NCBI RefSeq assembly: GCF_020483305.1 | Contig: NZ_JACWAB010000008.1 | Span: 43,889-107,888 of the forward strand | DNA: 64,000 nt | Source of the DNA: Arthrobacter sp. UM1 | GTDB taxonomy: Bacteria; Actinomycetota; Actinomycetes; Actinomycetales; Micrococcaceae | Direction of reading: 5' to 3' | Shown: piece by piece, positions 10,246 through 18,890 of the stretch | How positions within the stretch are numbered: position 1 is the stretch's first letter | Layout: the number at the start of each line of letters is the position of its first letter | Translations under genes and position numbers: made by a program | Notes under the pieces: model-generated | What the model was told of the DNA's origin: nothing | Database searches by the model: none | Seen by the model: only the letters and a program-made list of their open reading frames with translations

Positions 10246-11374
10246 GGCGCATCGCCTTGGCGCAGAGCCGGGCGATCTCCGGACGGGAGGTCAGCGCAGA
10301 GAGCGCCCCGGCGTCCTCCGCGAGCGCGATCTCCTTCGAGTAGGCGAAGACGCCCAGCCTCGGCAGCCCCACGAGATCCGCCACGAGCGGGGCCGAGGGC
10401 TGGCTCAACCCGCGGCGGCGCTGGACCACCACGCAGGCCGCCTTCTCCGGCCCGACGCGTGCGGCCATGTCCCGGGCGCACTCGATCCCCCGCTTGGTGG
10501 GCGCGACGAGGAGCAGGATCTCGTCACAGGCCTCGGCCACGGACGGGTCCACGGCCGGAGATCGCCCGAGGTCCAGGACGACCGTCTCGAACGCAGAGCG
10601 GACCGCGGTCAGGATGCTGTCCCGCGACCCCTCGTCCGGAAAGGCCCCGCTCGGAGACCTCCGCCCCAGCACGGCCAGCTTGTCCACGGTGGGCAGCTCG
10701 GCGGCGATCTCCGTGGGGTTGAGCTTTCCCTGCACGCGCCCGAAGTCCTCCCACCCCAGGCCGAAGGCGTCCTCGGCGGCGAGCGCGTCCATGACTCCGT
10801 AGCCGTGCGCGTCCGCCTCGGCCAGGAGGACCGAGGCCCCGGTGCGCGCCCCGTACAGTCCGAGCAGAGCCGCCAGCGTGGTGCACCCCAGCCCGCCTGA
10901 TCCGGAGACGACCCCGATGAGACGGCCCTGCGGCCCCGCGCCCTGCCGGAGCAGTCGGCTCACGAGCCACGGCGCCGCTTTCGGCAGCACTGCCACGGGC
11001 ACGCCTCCCGCCCATTCCGCCGCGGGCCAGGCGGCATCTTGGGCGTCCTCCCGGCAGACCACCACGTCCGGCAGGGTCCTTCCCGCCTCATAGCAGCTCT
11101 CCGGATCCGTCCACCACGCCAGGGGAGGCGGCCCCTCCCACTGCTCGGGCCGTGTCACCACGCCGAGCTCACAGGACGCCGCGGCCACCACGGCGGCAGC
11201 CTCCTCGGTGAGGTTCCAGTCCCGCGTGACCAGGACCAGCGGGGCGGTCTGCCGCTGCTCGGGAGGACTGTACGGTTCCCGGAACGGCTCGGGATAGGCG
11301 GTGAATTCATCAAAGCCGCGAGGCTCGCACGGGGGCTCGGGTTCGGCCAGGGCGGCCAGCTCGTCGTCGTTCAT
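10238..11374 (-). CDS. ssd: Ssd/CpaE-like MinD-family protein of the Tad locus
   Basis: A 378-residue homologue of Rv3660c (Ssd, septum-site determining) and CpaE, first gene of the Tad operon. A divergent receiver-like N-terminus is followed by a MinD/ParA-like P-loop domain beginning 'RLIGVVSGSGGLGCTTLAAL', then 'VLLAEADAHGYG' and 'ETVVLDLGRSPAVD'. The deviant Walker A lacks both the signature lysine and the catalytic lysine (cysteine before the TT), as is common in this family, so ATP hydrolysis is doubtful. It probably localises the Tad machine. ATG 11374 was chosen; GGAGGG lies just before it. Confidence 0.85.
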   Translation of the reverse strand: MNDDELAALAEPEPPCEPRGFDEFTAYPEPFREPYSPPEQRQTAPLVLVTRDWNLTEEAAAVVAAASCELGVVTRPEQWEGPPPLAWWTDPESCYEAGRTLPDVVVCREDAQDAAWPAAEWAGGVPVAVLPKAAPWLVSRLLRQGAGPQGRLIGVVSGSGGLGCTTLAALLGLYGARTGASVLLAEADAHGYGVMDALAAEDAFGLGWEDFGRVQGKLNPTEIAAELPTVDKLAVLGRRSPSGAFPDEGSRDSILTAVRSAFETVVLDLGRSPAVDPSVAEACDEILLLVAPTKRGIECARDMAARVGPEKAACVVVQRRRGLSQPSAPLVADLVGLPRLGVFAYSKEIALAEDAGALSALTSRPEIARLCAKAMRRV

Positions 11375-11565
11375 GCCCTCCACCCCACCGCGGGAAGGGA
11401 CCCGCGGGTGCCGGGCCTCCGCGAAACGTGGACAGCGTTCCCGCCGCGCCGCGGCGGAACGGCCTGTGGAGGACCTGCGCCCGTCCCGCGTCCCGCACCG
11501 CCCGCGCCGCACGCCACCCCCAGCCCGCGTCTCGCCACCACGTCCGCCCGCGCCATACTGGAGGC

Positions 11566-13323
11566 ATGATCCTCGCCGCCGCTCGCACCCCGGAGGGCTA
11601 TGACGTCCAGCCCCTGGACGCGAGCGGCCGTCCCCTCGCGGCGCCCAGGACCCTCACCGTGGACCGGCTCATCCGCATGGCCCGCCACCCGGACTACGCC
11701 TCGGCGCTCTGGGTGTTCGACCGCGTCCGCTACCCCGCCGTCGAGCTGCGCCTCGCCGGACTCTCCCTGCCCCGAGCGCACGATCTCTGGCTCACCCGCC
11801 GCATCCTGCGGAACTCGCCGCTCGTGCAGCCGAGCGACTACACCCGCGCCCTCCGCTCCCAGTCCGAGCCGCCGCTTGCCGCGGATCCCGAGGACCGCCC
11901 CTGGATGACCGAGGAGCAGGCCTCCCAGGAGACGCTCTTCGAGGGCTTCGGCGGCCAGAGCGGCCACCGCTTCCCGGGGCTGCCCCACGCGCTCGCCCGC
12001 GGCCACAACCGGCCCGTGGCCCAGACCCTCGCGGAGGTGGTCGCCGAGTTCCAGGCGCAGACCGCCGCCGTCGCCGCGAGCTCGGACCCCCGCCGCCTCG
12101 GGCTGCTCGTCCGGGCGGAGTCGGCGGGCGGGCTCGTCGCCGCGGATCTCGAGGTGGACGGGCTCCCGTGGGACCGCGCCGAGCACGAGCGCCTCCTCAC
12201 CGAGCGCCTCGGCCCCCGCGTGCCCGAGGGCGTGCGGCCGCGCGAGCTCGAGGGCGTGCGGCCGCGCGAGCTCGAGCGCCGGGCGCAGGAGATCGAGTCC
12301 CTCCTCGGCGTCGGCAAGGTCAACCCGGACTCCCCCGCGGACGTCCTCCGCGCTCTCAAGCGGGCCGGCTTCCAGGTCTCCTCCACGCGCAAGTGGGAGC
12401 TGCGGCCGCTGCAGGACAACCCCGCCATCGCGGCGATCCTCCAGTACAAGAAGCTCGCCCGCCTCGCCACCACGAACGGCTGGCACTGGCTGGACACGTG
12501 GGTCCACGGCGGGCGGCTGCGCAGCGAGTACGTGCCCGGCGGCGTGCCGAGCGGCCGCTGGGTCTCGCTCGGCGGGGGCCTCATGCAGCTGCCGCGCGAG
12601 CTGCGCGCCACGGTGCGAGCCGAGCCGGGGCGCAAGCTCGTCGTCGCGGACGTCTCCCAGCTGGAGCCGCGCGTCCTCGCCGCGATGAGCCGGGACACCG
12701 CGCTCGCCGAGGCGGCCCGGGGGCACGACCTCTACCAGGCCATCGCGGACGACGCCTTCGAGGGCCGCCGCGACCACGCCAAGATCGCCGTCCTCGGCGC
12801 CATGTACGGCGCGACGACGGGCGAGGCCGGCGCCTACGTCCCCGTGCTCACGCGCGCATACCCCCGCGCGGTGGCGCTCGTGGAGGAGGCGGCGCGCCGC
12901 GGCGAGCAGGGCCTCGCCGTCCAGAGCTTCCTCGGCCGCGGCACCCCCGTGGACGGGCTCTCCGAGCGCGAGGCCGAGAGCCTCGACCCCCTTCCCCGCG
13001 AGCGGCAGGACGCCTCGGCGGCGCGCGCCTACGGCCGTTTCGCCCGCAACTTCGCGGTGCAGTCCTCAGCCGCCGAGTGGGCGCTCTGCTGGCTCGGCAC
13101 CCTCCGCACCCGCCTCCGCCAGGAGTTCCCGGGCACGGCCGAGCTCGTGTACTTCCTCCACGACGAGGTCATCCTCCATGCCGACGACGACGCCGTGCCG
13201 CGGGCTCTCGCCCTCGTCCAGGAGGCGGCGGACCAGGCTACGCGGACGCTGTTCGGCGAGATCCCCGTGGACTTCCCGCTCACGGCTGCCGCGGTGCAGG
13301 TCTACGCAGAGACGAAGGAGTAG
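11566..13323 (+). CDS. Family A DNA polymerase with N-terminal 3'-5' exonuclease-like domain
   Basis: A 585-residue protein, shorter than Pol I and of the actinobacterial 'bifunctional 3'-5' exonuclease/DNA polymerase' family. Motif A is 'VVADVSQLEPRVLAAMS', motif B is degenerate 'RRDHAKIAVLGAMYGAT', and motif C is 'VYFLHDEVILHA'. Both catalytic carboxylates are present (Asp of VADVS, Asp of HDE). The N-terminal 200 residues are the exonuclease-like region but I do not see a full DEDD set. ATG 11566 has GGAGG just upstream and a -10-like CATACT. The gene carries a perfect tandem duplication (see 12226). It is an accessory polymerase; its role is unknown. Confidence 0.85.
   Translation: MILAAARTPEGYDVQPLDASGRPLAAPRTLTVDRLIRMARHPDYASALWVFDRVRYPAVELRLAGLSLPRAHDLWLTRRILRNSPLVQPSDYTRALRSQSEPPLAADPEDRPWMTEEQASQETLFEGFGGQSGHRFPGLPHALARGHNRPVAQTLAEVVAEFQAQTAAVAASSDPRRLGLLVRAESAGGLVAADLEVDGLPWDRAEHERLLTERLGPRVPEGVRPRELEGVRPRELERRAQEIESLLGVGKVNPDSPADVLRALKRAGFQVSSTRKWELRPLQDNPAIAAILQYKKLARLATTNGWHWLDTWVHGGRLRSEYVPGGVPSGRWVSLGGGLMQLPRELRATVRAEPGRKLVVADVSQLEPRVLAAMSRDTALAEAARGHDLYQAIADDAFEGRRDHAKIAVLGAMYGATTGEAGAYVPVLTRAYPRAVALVEEAARRGEQGLAVQSFLGRGTPVDGLSEREAESLDPLPRERQDASAARAYGRFARNFAVQSSAAEWALCWLGTLRTRLRQEFPGTAELVYFLHDEVILHADDDAVPRALALVQEAADQATRTLFGEIPVDFPLTAAAVQVYAETKE
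12226..12273 (+). repeat. Two perfect tandem copies of a 24-base unit inside the polymerase gene
   Basis: The unit at 12226-12249 is repeated without change at 12250-12273, duplicating the octapeptide EGVRPREL in frame between the exonuclease-like domain and the polymerase domain. Perfect identity suggests a recent slippage event. Confidence 0.95.
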
Positions 13324-13667
13324 GGAGCGAAGGCGGGGCCTGAGAAGAGACGAGGGCACCGTTTTTGCAGAAGCTTCTCCGGCAAGATTCCGCCTCTTTG
13401 GCGCTCTGTTTTCCTGGCCTCTGGCGCTGAAGGCGCCGCCTTCCGATGCTCATGCCCACACTCATTCGACGGGCTGCGCCCCGAATCTTCAGGGATTTTC
13501 CCGATTCAATGGCCGTTCGCACCCTTTAAATCCAGAAGGAAACCTACACGATTTCTGAGGTTCCCTCTCGAAATGGGCGGCAATGAGGCCACAGGAAAGT
13601 GCAGTAACTTCATCCATGTGGCGCTCGCCAGCTCTTCCCGAACACCAGAAAAGCAAAGGAGCTTCTC
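13324..13667. other. Gene-free stretch with lower GC before the I36-like gene
   Basis: These 344 bases are clearly less GC-rich than the flanking genes and hold no convincing coding frame. They probably contain the promoter of the small secreted protein gene, with an AAGGAG ribosome site ending at 13661. The composition shift marks the left edge of what looks like transferred DNA. Confidence 0.6.
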
Positions 13668-14051
13668 GTGAAGAAGAAACTGGCCATGCTTCTCATGGCA
13701 GGCACCGTCGCGGCGCCTCTGGCGCTGACGCCGGCCACACCCGCCAATGCTGCATTCGACTGTGGGTACAGAATGTGCATGTGGGACCACCTGAACTATT
13801 CAGGATCCAAATGGAACTTCAGCCCAGACCAAGTCAACTTCGTCAATGCCGCAAACGAGCGAGCGACCAGCTTGCACAACAACCACGGACGGCAAGTCCA
13901 AGTGTACAGCGATGCAAATCTCCAGGGCAGGCGGTTTGGGATCAGCCCTTGGATGGGAATCAATGATCTCCGCCAGTACGCAGACCACCCCGGCACACCC
14001 GCTTGGATCAGCAACTGGAATGACAAGATCTCGAGCTATGTTCGATTCTGA
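13668..14051 (+). CDS. Small secreted protein, peptidase inhibitor I36 / beta-gamma-crystallin-like
   Basis: A 127-residue exported protein. A Sec signal peptide 'MKKKLAMLLMAGTVAAPLAL' ends at 'TPANA', giving a mature protein of about 99 residues. The mature start 'AFDCGYRMCMWDHLNYSGSK', with its two cysteines and the C-x-W...Y-x-G-x-x-W pattern, resembles the I36 peptidase-inhibitor/Streptomyces metalloproteinase-inhibitor group, which shares a beta-gamma-crystallin fold. GTG 13668 has AAGGAG spaced 6 bases. A terminator hairpin at 14076 follows, so the gene is a separate transcript from the lipoprotein. Lower GC than neighbours. It could be an inhibitor, a toxin or a bacteriocin-like factor. 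Confidence 0.7.
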   Translation: MKKKLAMLLMAGTVAAPLALTPATPANAAFDCGYRMCMWDHLNYSGSKWNFSPDQVNFVNAANERATSLHNNHGRQVQVYSDANLQGRRFGISPWMGINDLRQYADHPGTPAWISNWNDKISSYVRF

Positions 14052-14075
14052 CCGCTTGGAATGAACATTCCACAC

Positions 14076-14112
14076 GGGGAGCGCCCCCAGCAGAAGACGC
14101 GAGGCGCTCCCC
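14076..14112 (+). terminator. Intrinsic-type hairpin after the I36-like gene
   Basis: A perfect 10-bp stem (14076-14085 with 14103-14112, GGGGAGCGCC arm) lies 24 bases past the stop codon. It lies inside the longest possible reading frame of the next gene, which argues that gene starts further downstream. Confidence 0.75.
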
Positions 14113-14165
14113 GCCCCCATACCGCAATCAATGAACTTGAAAACTTGCTGAAACAGAGCCCTCAG

Positions 14166-15038
14166 TTGAAAAACAAATCACATCGGACTACGTCCCCCTC
14201 AGCAGAATTAGTCGCCCTGCTGTGCGCAACCCTCCTCTCGTTGACCTCCTGCTCGGTTGCCACTGATGGGAGCCAAACGCTTTCTAAAGGACAAGCAACC
14301 GCCCACCTCAACCCGAGCAAGGGCCACATTGACTTTCCAATCGACCGCTTTGGGCCTTCAGTCGAAGAGATGAATCTCTATAGTGAATTCGCCCATGAGA
14401 AGACAAACAGATGCCTGAGAGAATCGGGGCTCCCCGCCGAGGGCCGACGGTTCACAGAACGCAGACCGCGATTTGAAGACCGGATTTACGGAATCTGGCA
14501 CGAGTCAAATGCCGCAAAATATGGTTATGTCCTTCCGCCTCACCCCTCCGACAATGATGACCAATCGCAGGGCAGCGGAAGCGCCGAACTTCGCGAATAC
14601 GAGAGGTGCTCAAAGGAGTTCTTCAACAAGCACGGGGACATTGAGGGATTTGATTTCACCTCTCTCAACGAGAAGCTCCGCCTCAGGGCCTACGCCGCAG
14701 CAGTCCAGGACCCCCAATGGAACCGGACCGTCTCCGCCTGGAAGTCCTGCATCCGCGACGCCGGCTACTCCATCAAAGACGACCCCGACACCTGGTCCCC
14801 CGAAGGCACCCTCGAGACCACCCCCGAGAGCATCCGCATCGCCCTGGCCGACATCGCCTGCAAGAAGAAGCACAACGTCATCCAGACCCTCGCCGACCTC
14901 GAAGCCGCCTACCAGGACACCGTCATCACCGAGAACGAAGCAGCCCTGAAACAGCGGCGCGAACGCATCGACACACAGATCGCCGAAGCCAAGGCCTACC
15001 TTGCCCAGAACCCCACCCTCGAAACACCGACTCCATGA
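14166..15038 (+). CDS. Putative lipoprotein next to an ABC exporter
   Basis: About 290 residues if read from TTG 14166; the frame is open back to ATG 14061, but that start would place the preceding terminator inside the gene. The N-terminus has a hydrophobic segment ending in a lipobox 'LLSLTSC', so the mature protein should be lipid-anchored outside the membrane. The rest is a charged helical domain with four further cysteines, including 'RCLRESGL' and 'SWKSCIRDAGYS'-like motifs that resemble short lipoproteins found beside actinobacterial MacB-type exporters. The stop overlaps the next start (ATGA at 15035). The first two thirds are AT-richer than the last third. Function unknown; start uncertain. 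Confidence 0.65.
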   Translation: MKNKSHRTTSPSAELVALLCATLLSLTSCSVATDGSQTLSKGQATAHLNPSKGHIDFPIDRFGPSVEEMNLYSEFAHEKTNRCLRESGLPAEGRRFTERRPRFEDRIYGIWHESNAAKYGYVLPPHPSDNDDQSQGSGSAELREYERCSKEFFNKHGDIEGFDFTSLNEKLRLRAYAAAVQDPQWNRTVSAWKSCIRDAGYSIKDDPDTWSPEGTLETTPESIRIALADIACKKKHNVIQTLADLEAAYQDTVITENEAALKQRRERIDTQIAEAKAYLAQNPTLETPTP

Positions 15039-16144
15039 CCGCACTCCACTCTCGACCCCGGCGACTCAACCGGCCTTGGCTCACCGCGGGCTTTGTGCTC
15101 GCCGTCGTCGCCGCGCTGATCGGCTCGTTCCTTCTGGGCGGCGCCCTCACCACCCCCACGGAGAAAGCGCTTAACTCTGCCCCGGAGAGAATTCAGGCGT
15201 TTGCCTCGGCCGAGCGCCGCGCGGTGACCGCCCACGCGCCGTTCACCGGCAAGATCACCCGCGGAATCGAACAGCCGCTCCTCACGGAGCCGCCCTCCGG
15301 TGTCTCTGCCACCGTCACCCACATGGCTGTGGCTGAGGGCCGCACCCTGCATGCCTTCGACTACCTCGGCGAGCTCGCCGGCGTCCCTCTCTTCGCTGTG
15401 TCTTCTCGGGTCCCGCTCTACCGGGACCTCAGACTCGGAGACCGGGGCCGGGACGTGCTCGCCTTCCAGCGAGAACTGGCCTCCAGTGGCTTCCCCGGGG
15501 TGCGGGCCACGGGAGTCGTCGACGAGGTGACGTTGGAAGCCGTTCAGCTCATCCACACGAACCAGCTCGTTCCTCCGCCCGCCAGGACGCGCAAGGAGAC
15601 GGTCATCCGTCTGGCCTCCTTCGTGAAAGCCGATCTTCGGTCTGCCACGGTGATCCGGACGGCCGCCGTCGCGAGCACGGTCGGCGAGAAGAACCCGTTC
15701 CTCACCGTCTCCTCCGGCGGGCTGGCGGTCTCCGGGTTCGCCACGCTGCCCCTCGCGGACAGTCTCAGCCCGGGAGCGAGCGTCAAGCTCGCTGCGGGCA
15801 CGGTCACGGGGACGGGCCGAGTCGCCGAAGTGGGTCCGTTCGCCAAGAACGAGGAGCAGGTGCTGGGCCGCGCCGTCACCGTCCACCCGGACCCCTCGTT
15901 CGCGTCTCTGCCGGACAACCGAACCGTGACCGTGGAGCTCACCTCCGCTGCACCACCCGGACTTGCCGTTCCGCTCATCGCGCTCCGGCAGCATGAGGGC
16001 GGCTACGCCGTTCTGGCCGCCAAAGACCGGGATTCCGAGCCCTCGCTCGTCCGTCTCAACGTCACCTCTCAGGCCGAGGGGTGGGCAGCCGTCTCCGTTC
16101 TGGAGGGCGAGCTCTCGGAGGGCCACACTCTGTGGATTCCGTAA
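15035..16144 (+). CDS. Membrane-anchored peptidoglycan-binding adaptor protein of an ABC exporter
   Basis: A 369-residue protein with one N-terminal membrane helix ('WLTAGFVLAVVAALIGSFLL') and an extracytoplasmic body. A peptidoglycan-binding module is visible as 'LRLGDRGRDVLAFQRELASS', with 'GVVDEVTLEAVQ' after it. The surrounding beta-rich parts ('GVSATVTHMAVAEGRTL', 'GASVKLAAGTVTGTGRV') resemble the HlyD/MacA adaptor fold. Together with the next gene it should form a MacAB-like exporter or mechanotransmission complex anchored to the wall. ATG 15035 overlaps the lipoprotein stop. Confidence 0.8.
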   Translation: MTALHSRPRRLNRPWLTAGFVLAVVAALIGSFLLGGALTTPTEKALNSAPERIQAFASAERRAVTAHAPFTGKITRGIEQPLLTEPPSGVSATVTHMAVAEGRTLHAFDYLGELAGVPLFAVSSRVPLYRDLRLGDRGRDVLAFQRELASSGFPGVRATGVVDEVTLEAVQLIHTNQLVPPPARTRKETVIRLASFVKADLRSATVIRTAAVASTVGEKNPFLTVSSGGLAVSGFATLPLADSLSPGASVKLAAGTVTGTGRVAEVGPFAKNEEQVLGRAVTVHPDPSFASLPDNRTVTVELTSAAPPGLAVPLIALRQHEGGYAVLAAKDRDSEPSLVRLNVTSQAEGWAAVSVLEGELSEGHTLWIP

Positions 16145-18198
16145 CGCTGCCCCAGCCTTCCGAGCCGGTGCTGCGGCTGGAGAGTGTCCGAAGGGTGTTC
16201 GGGCCGGCCCCGGAGACCGTGGCCTTGGATCATGCGTCTCTCGAGGCTTTCGCGGGCGAAGTCCTCGCCATCGTGGGCCCCTCTGGCTCCGGCAAGTCCA
16301 CGCTGCTCAACATCATGGGCCTTCTGGATCGTCCCACAGACGGGCGCGTTGAGATCCTCGGCACCGAGGTCTCGACCCTGACCGAACGGGAACGGGACCG
16401 CTTCCGTGGAAACCACCTCGGCTTCGTGTTCCAGTCCAGCCACCTCATGGGACACGAGAACACACGTGTCAATGTCGCGCTCGGCCTGCGCCTCCAGGGC
16501 CGCCCGTTTCGGGAGCGAGTGCACCGCGCCGTGGAGCTCTTGCACGAATACGGCCTCGGCCACCGCGCGTCTTCGCCCTCACGGCTGCTCTCCGGCGGGG
16601 AGAGGCAGCGCGCGGCAGTGGCCCGAGCTGTGGCCGGAGCTCCCGCGCTCATCCTCGCCGACGAGCCCACAGGCAGCCTCGACAGCGCCAACGCCCGCAC
16701 CGTCATGGGTCATCTGCGCTCGCTGGCCGAACAGGGCGCTGCCGTCGTCGTCATCACCCACGACCCGTCTGTGGCGGCCTGGGCAGACCGCCGCCTCGAG
16801 ATGCTGGACGGACGCCTTTCCGCCGGGCAGACAGAGAACGCTGTCCCGCTCGCCGCCGAGGGCCTCCCCTCCGCCTCTCTGCTGCCGACGACGTCGCAAG
16901 CCGCCCGCCCGGGCAGGGCACGGTCCGCGCGGACGGGGCCCCCACGGCGCCGACCCGTTGGAGAGCCCATGACCCGCCGTCTGGCCACCCGAGCGGCCGA
17001 CTCCGCGTCTGACGCCGTGAACGCCGTCTGGGCCTCTGCGACGCGCGGCCTTCTGCTCATTCTGGCGTTCGCCCTGGGGGTGGGAGGACTCGTGGCATCC
17101 ACCGGCCTCGCTGAGACCGCTCGAGCACAAGTCTCCGACAGGATCGACGCCGCAGCCCTCAGCCGCTTGGCCTTCACGGACGAGCGGAAGCCCGCTCCGA
17201 ACGCCCACGAGCCCGGTCACAGCGCACCGCAGGCGGAGCAGTACCGCGCCGTCCCCGAACCCTCCGAGCTTCACGCAGTCGAGGAAGCCGTCTCCAGACT
17301 GGCGGGTGTGGTGAGCGTGGGCTTCGAAGGCCTCGATCCCGTTCAGGGGGTCACACGCGTCGTAGGGCTCCACACCGTTGACAGGCAGAAGCCCGTCAGC
17401 ATCGCCGCCGCGAGTGCGGGGCGGATGCGGCAGATCGACCCGGCACCGCTCCCCCTCTGGGACGATGAGGCTGGCGGGGACCAAGCGGTCCTCGGCGCGG
17501 ACGCCGCGCAAGCCCTCAGTGTGGACCGGGCCGCACCCGAGGTGACGGTTTATGTCGGAAGCGCCCACACCAGCGTGGTTCGCGTTCTCGCTCCGCGCGG
17601 CGATCCCCTCGTGGACTCCCGGGTCTTTGTGAATCCGGCCGCTGCGCGGAAAACCGGCCCCTTCCGGCTCTCTTACACGGTTGAAACCCGGCCGGGCTTC
17701 ACCACCGCGCTCGCCGAGGCGATTCCGCGCACCCTCAGCCCGGGGTCCCCGGGCGCGATCCACGTTCAGACCACCGCCGACCTGCGCTCGCTGCGTCGAG
17801 GTGTAGGCAGTGACCTCTCGGTCATGGCAGGCGTTCTCTCGGCTGTCCTCCTCCTCTTGGCCTCGCTCTCCGCAGCCACGAGCATGCACCTCTCCGTCGT
17901 CAGCCGCACGGGCGAGATCTCATTGCGCAGGGCGCTCGGACAAAGCCGCGGATCAGTCGCCAGACAGTTCATTGCAGAGGGGGCCGTTATGGGCCTCGCG
18001 GGCGGGACCCTGGGCATCCTGTTCGGCATCCTGGCAGTCCTTGCCCTCAGCCTCGTCAACGGTTGGACCCCTGTGCTCGATCCTGCAGCGATGACCTCAC
18101 TCGGCCTGGCCACGGGAACAGGTGTGGGGGCTCTCGCGGCCGCGCTGCCGGCGTCGAAGGCCGCACGCATCGAGCCAGCGGCCGGACTGCGTCTGTGA
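16132..18198 (+). CDS. MacB-like ABC transporter, ATPase and FtsX-type permease fused
   Basis: A 688-residue fusion. The ATPase domain (about residues 10-240) has Walker A 'GPSGSGKST', Q-loop 'VFQSSHLM', signature 'LSGGERQR' and Walker B 'LILADEPTG'. A Pro/Arg-rich linker leads to a permease with an N-terminal membrane helix ('GLLLILAFALGVGGLVAS'), a large periplasm-side domain and three C-terminal helices with the FtsX/MacB motif 'GEISLRRALGQSRG'. GTG 16132 has GGAGGG 9 bases upstream and overlaps the adaptor stop by 13 bases. Such cassettes (lipoprotein, peptidoglycan-binding adaptor, MacB) often serve peptide export or immunity; the nearby I36-like protein may be linked, which is inference. 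Confidence 0.85.
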   Translation: MDSVTLPQPSEPVLRLESVRRVFGPAPETVALDHASLEAFAGEVLAIVGPSGSGKSTLLNIMGLLDRPTDGRVEILGTEVSTLTERERDRFRGNHLGFVFQSSHLMGHENTRVNVALGLRLQGRPFRERVHRAVELLHEYGLGHRASSPSRLLSGGERQRAAVARAVAGAPALILADEPTGSLDSANARTVMGHLRSLAEQGAAVVVITHDPSVAAWADRRLEMLDGRLSAGQTENAVPLAAEGLPSASLLPTTSQAARPGRARSARTGPPRRRPVGEPMTRRLATRAADSASDAVNAVWASATRGLLLILAFALGVGGLVASTGLAETARAQVSDRIDAAALSRLAFTDERKPAPNAHEPGHSAPQAEQYRAVPEPSELHAVEEAVSRLAGVVSVGFEGLDPVQGVTRVVGLHTVDRQKPVSIAAASAGRMRQIDPAPLPLWDDEAGGDQAVLGADAAQALSVDRAAPEVTVYVGSAHTSVVRVLAPRGDPLVDSRVFVNPAAARKTGPFRLSYTVETRPGFTTALAEAIPRTLSPGSPGAIHVQTTADLRSLRRGVGSDLSVMAGVLSAVLLLLASLSAATSMHLSVVSRTGEISLRRALGQSRGSVARQFIAEGAVMGLAGGTLGILFGILAVLALSLVNGWTPVLDPAAMTSLGLATGTGVGALAAALPASKAARIEPAAGLRL

Positions 18199-18209
18199 AC
18201 AGCTGACCC

Positions 18210-18881
18210 CTAATACCCCCGCGGGTCCACCGTCCGGCTCCCGGCCACGGGCTCGGACCAGCCGAGCTCCTCGAGCAGCGCCTCCACGAGGTACCCCGTG
18301 AACCCCCAGACGAGCGTCTCCGCCACCTCGAACCCGGGCCCGCGGAAGACGTGGGAGTCCCGGCGCAGCTCCGTGGTGACGCGCAGGCTCGCGTCCGCCA
18401 GGTCCCGCACGGGCACGGTGAACACGCGGGCCGTCTCCCCCGGGTCCACGGGGGCCAGCAGCCGCGGCGCGTCCCACCAGGCGAGCACCGGCGTCACGAG
18501 GAAGCCCGAGATCGGCACGGGCACCGGGTCCAGCGCGCCGAGCACGGTGTAGTCCTCCTCGAGCAGCCCCGTCTCCTCCTCGGCCTCGCGGACGGCTGCG
18601 GCCACCGCGCCGGAGTCCGCCGGGTCCTGGGATCCGCCCGGGAAGGCCACCTGCCCGGCGTGCGTGCGGAGCGTCGCGGCGCGCTGGGTGAGGAGCACGC
18701 TGACCTCCCCCTCGACCTCGCCGAAGAGCATGAGCACGCTCGCCTGGCGCCCGGAGCGGGCCGCGGACCTCGCGTAGTCCCGGTTCAGGCGGGCGAGCCG
18801 CGCCACGGGGCCGGCTGCGGCGCGCTCCACGAGGGCTTCGAGCTCGGAGCGGGCGGCACGGGAGTCAGTCGGGGCGGGCAC
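18210..18881 (-). CDS. Nudix hydrolase, CoA pyrophosphatase-like
   Basis: A 223-residue Nudix protein of the CoA-pyrophosphatase (UPF0035) group. 'VLLTQRAATLRTHAGQVAF' is the CoA-specific motif preceding the Nudix box 'GGSQDPADSG' ... 'REAEEETGL'. The box has an aspartate where the first glutamate is usual; the metal-binding R-E-x-x-E-E core is intact. The expected reaction is hydrolysis of CoA to 3',5'-ADP and phosphopantetheine. It begins at GTG 18881, nine bases after the nth stop, as in M. tuberculosis Rv3672c-Rv3674c order. Confidence 0.88.
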   Translation of the reverse strand: MPAPTDSRAARSELEALVERAAAGPVARLARLNRDYARSAARSGRQASVLMLFGEVEGEVSVLLTQRAATLRTHAGQVAFPGGSQDPADSGAVAAAVREAEEETGLLEEDYTVLGALDPVPVPISGFLVTPVLAWWDAPRLLAPVDPGETARVFTVPVRDLADASLRVTTELRRDSHVFRGPGFEVAETLVWGFTGYLVEALLEELGWSEPVAGSRTVDPRGY

Positions 18882-18890
18882 ACGGACACC

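Noticed and set aside
14061..14165. The first 35 codons of the longest lipoprotein frame
   Set aside because: They contain the hairpin terminator of the preceding gene and no ribosome site or lipoprotein signal; a later start is more likely.
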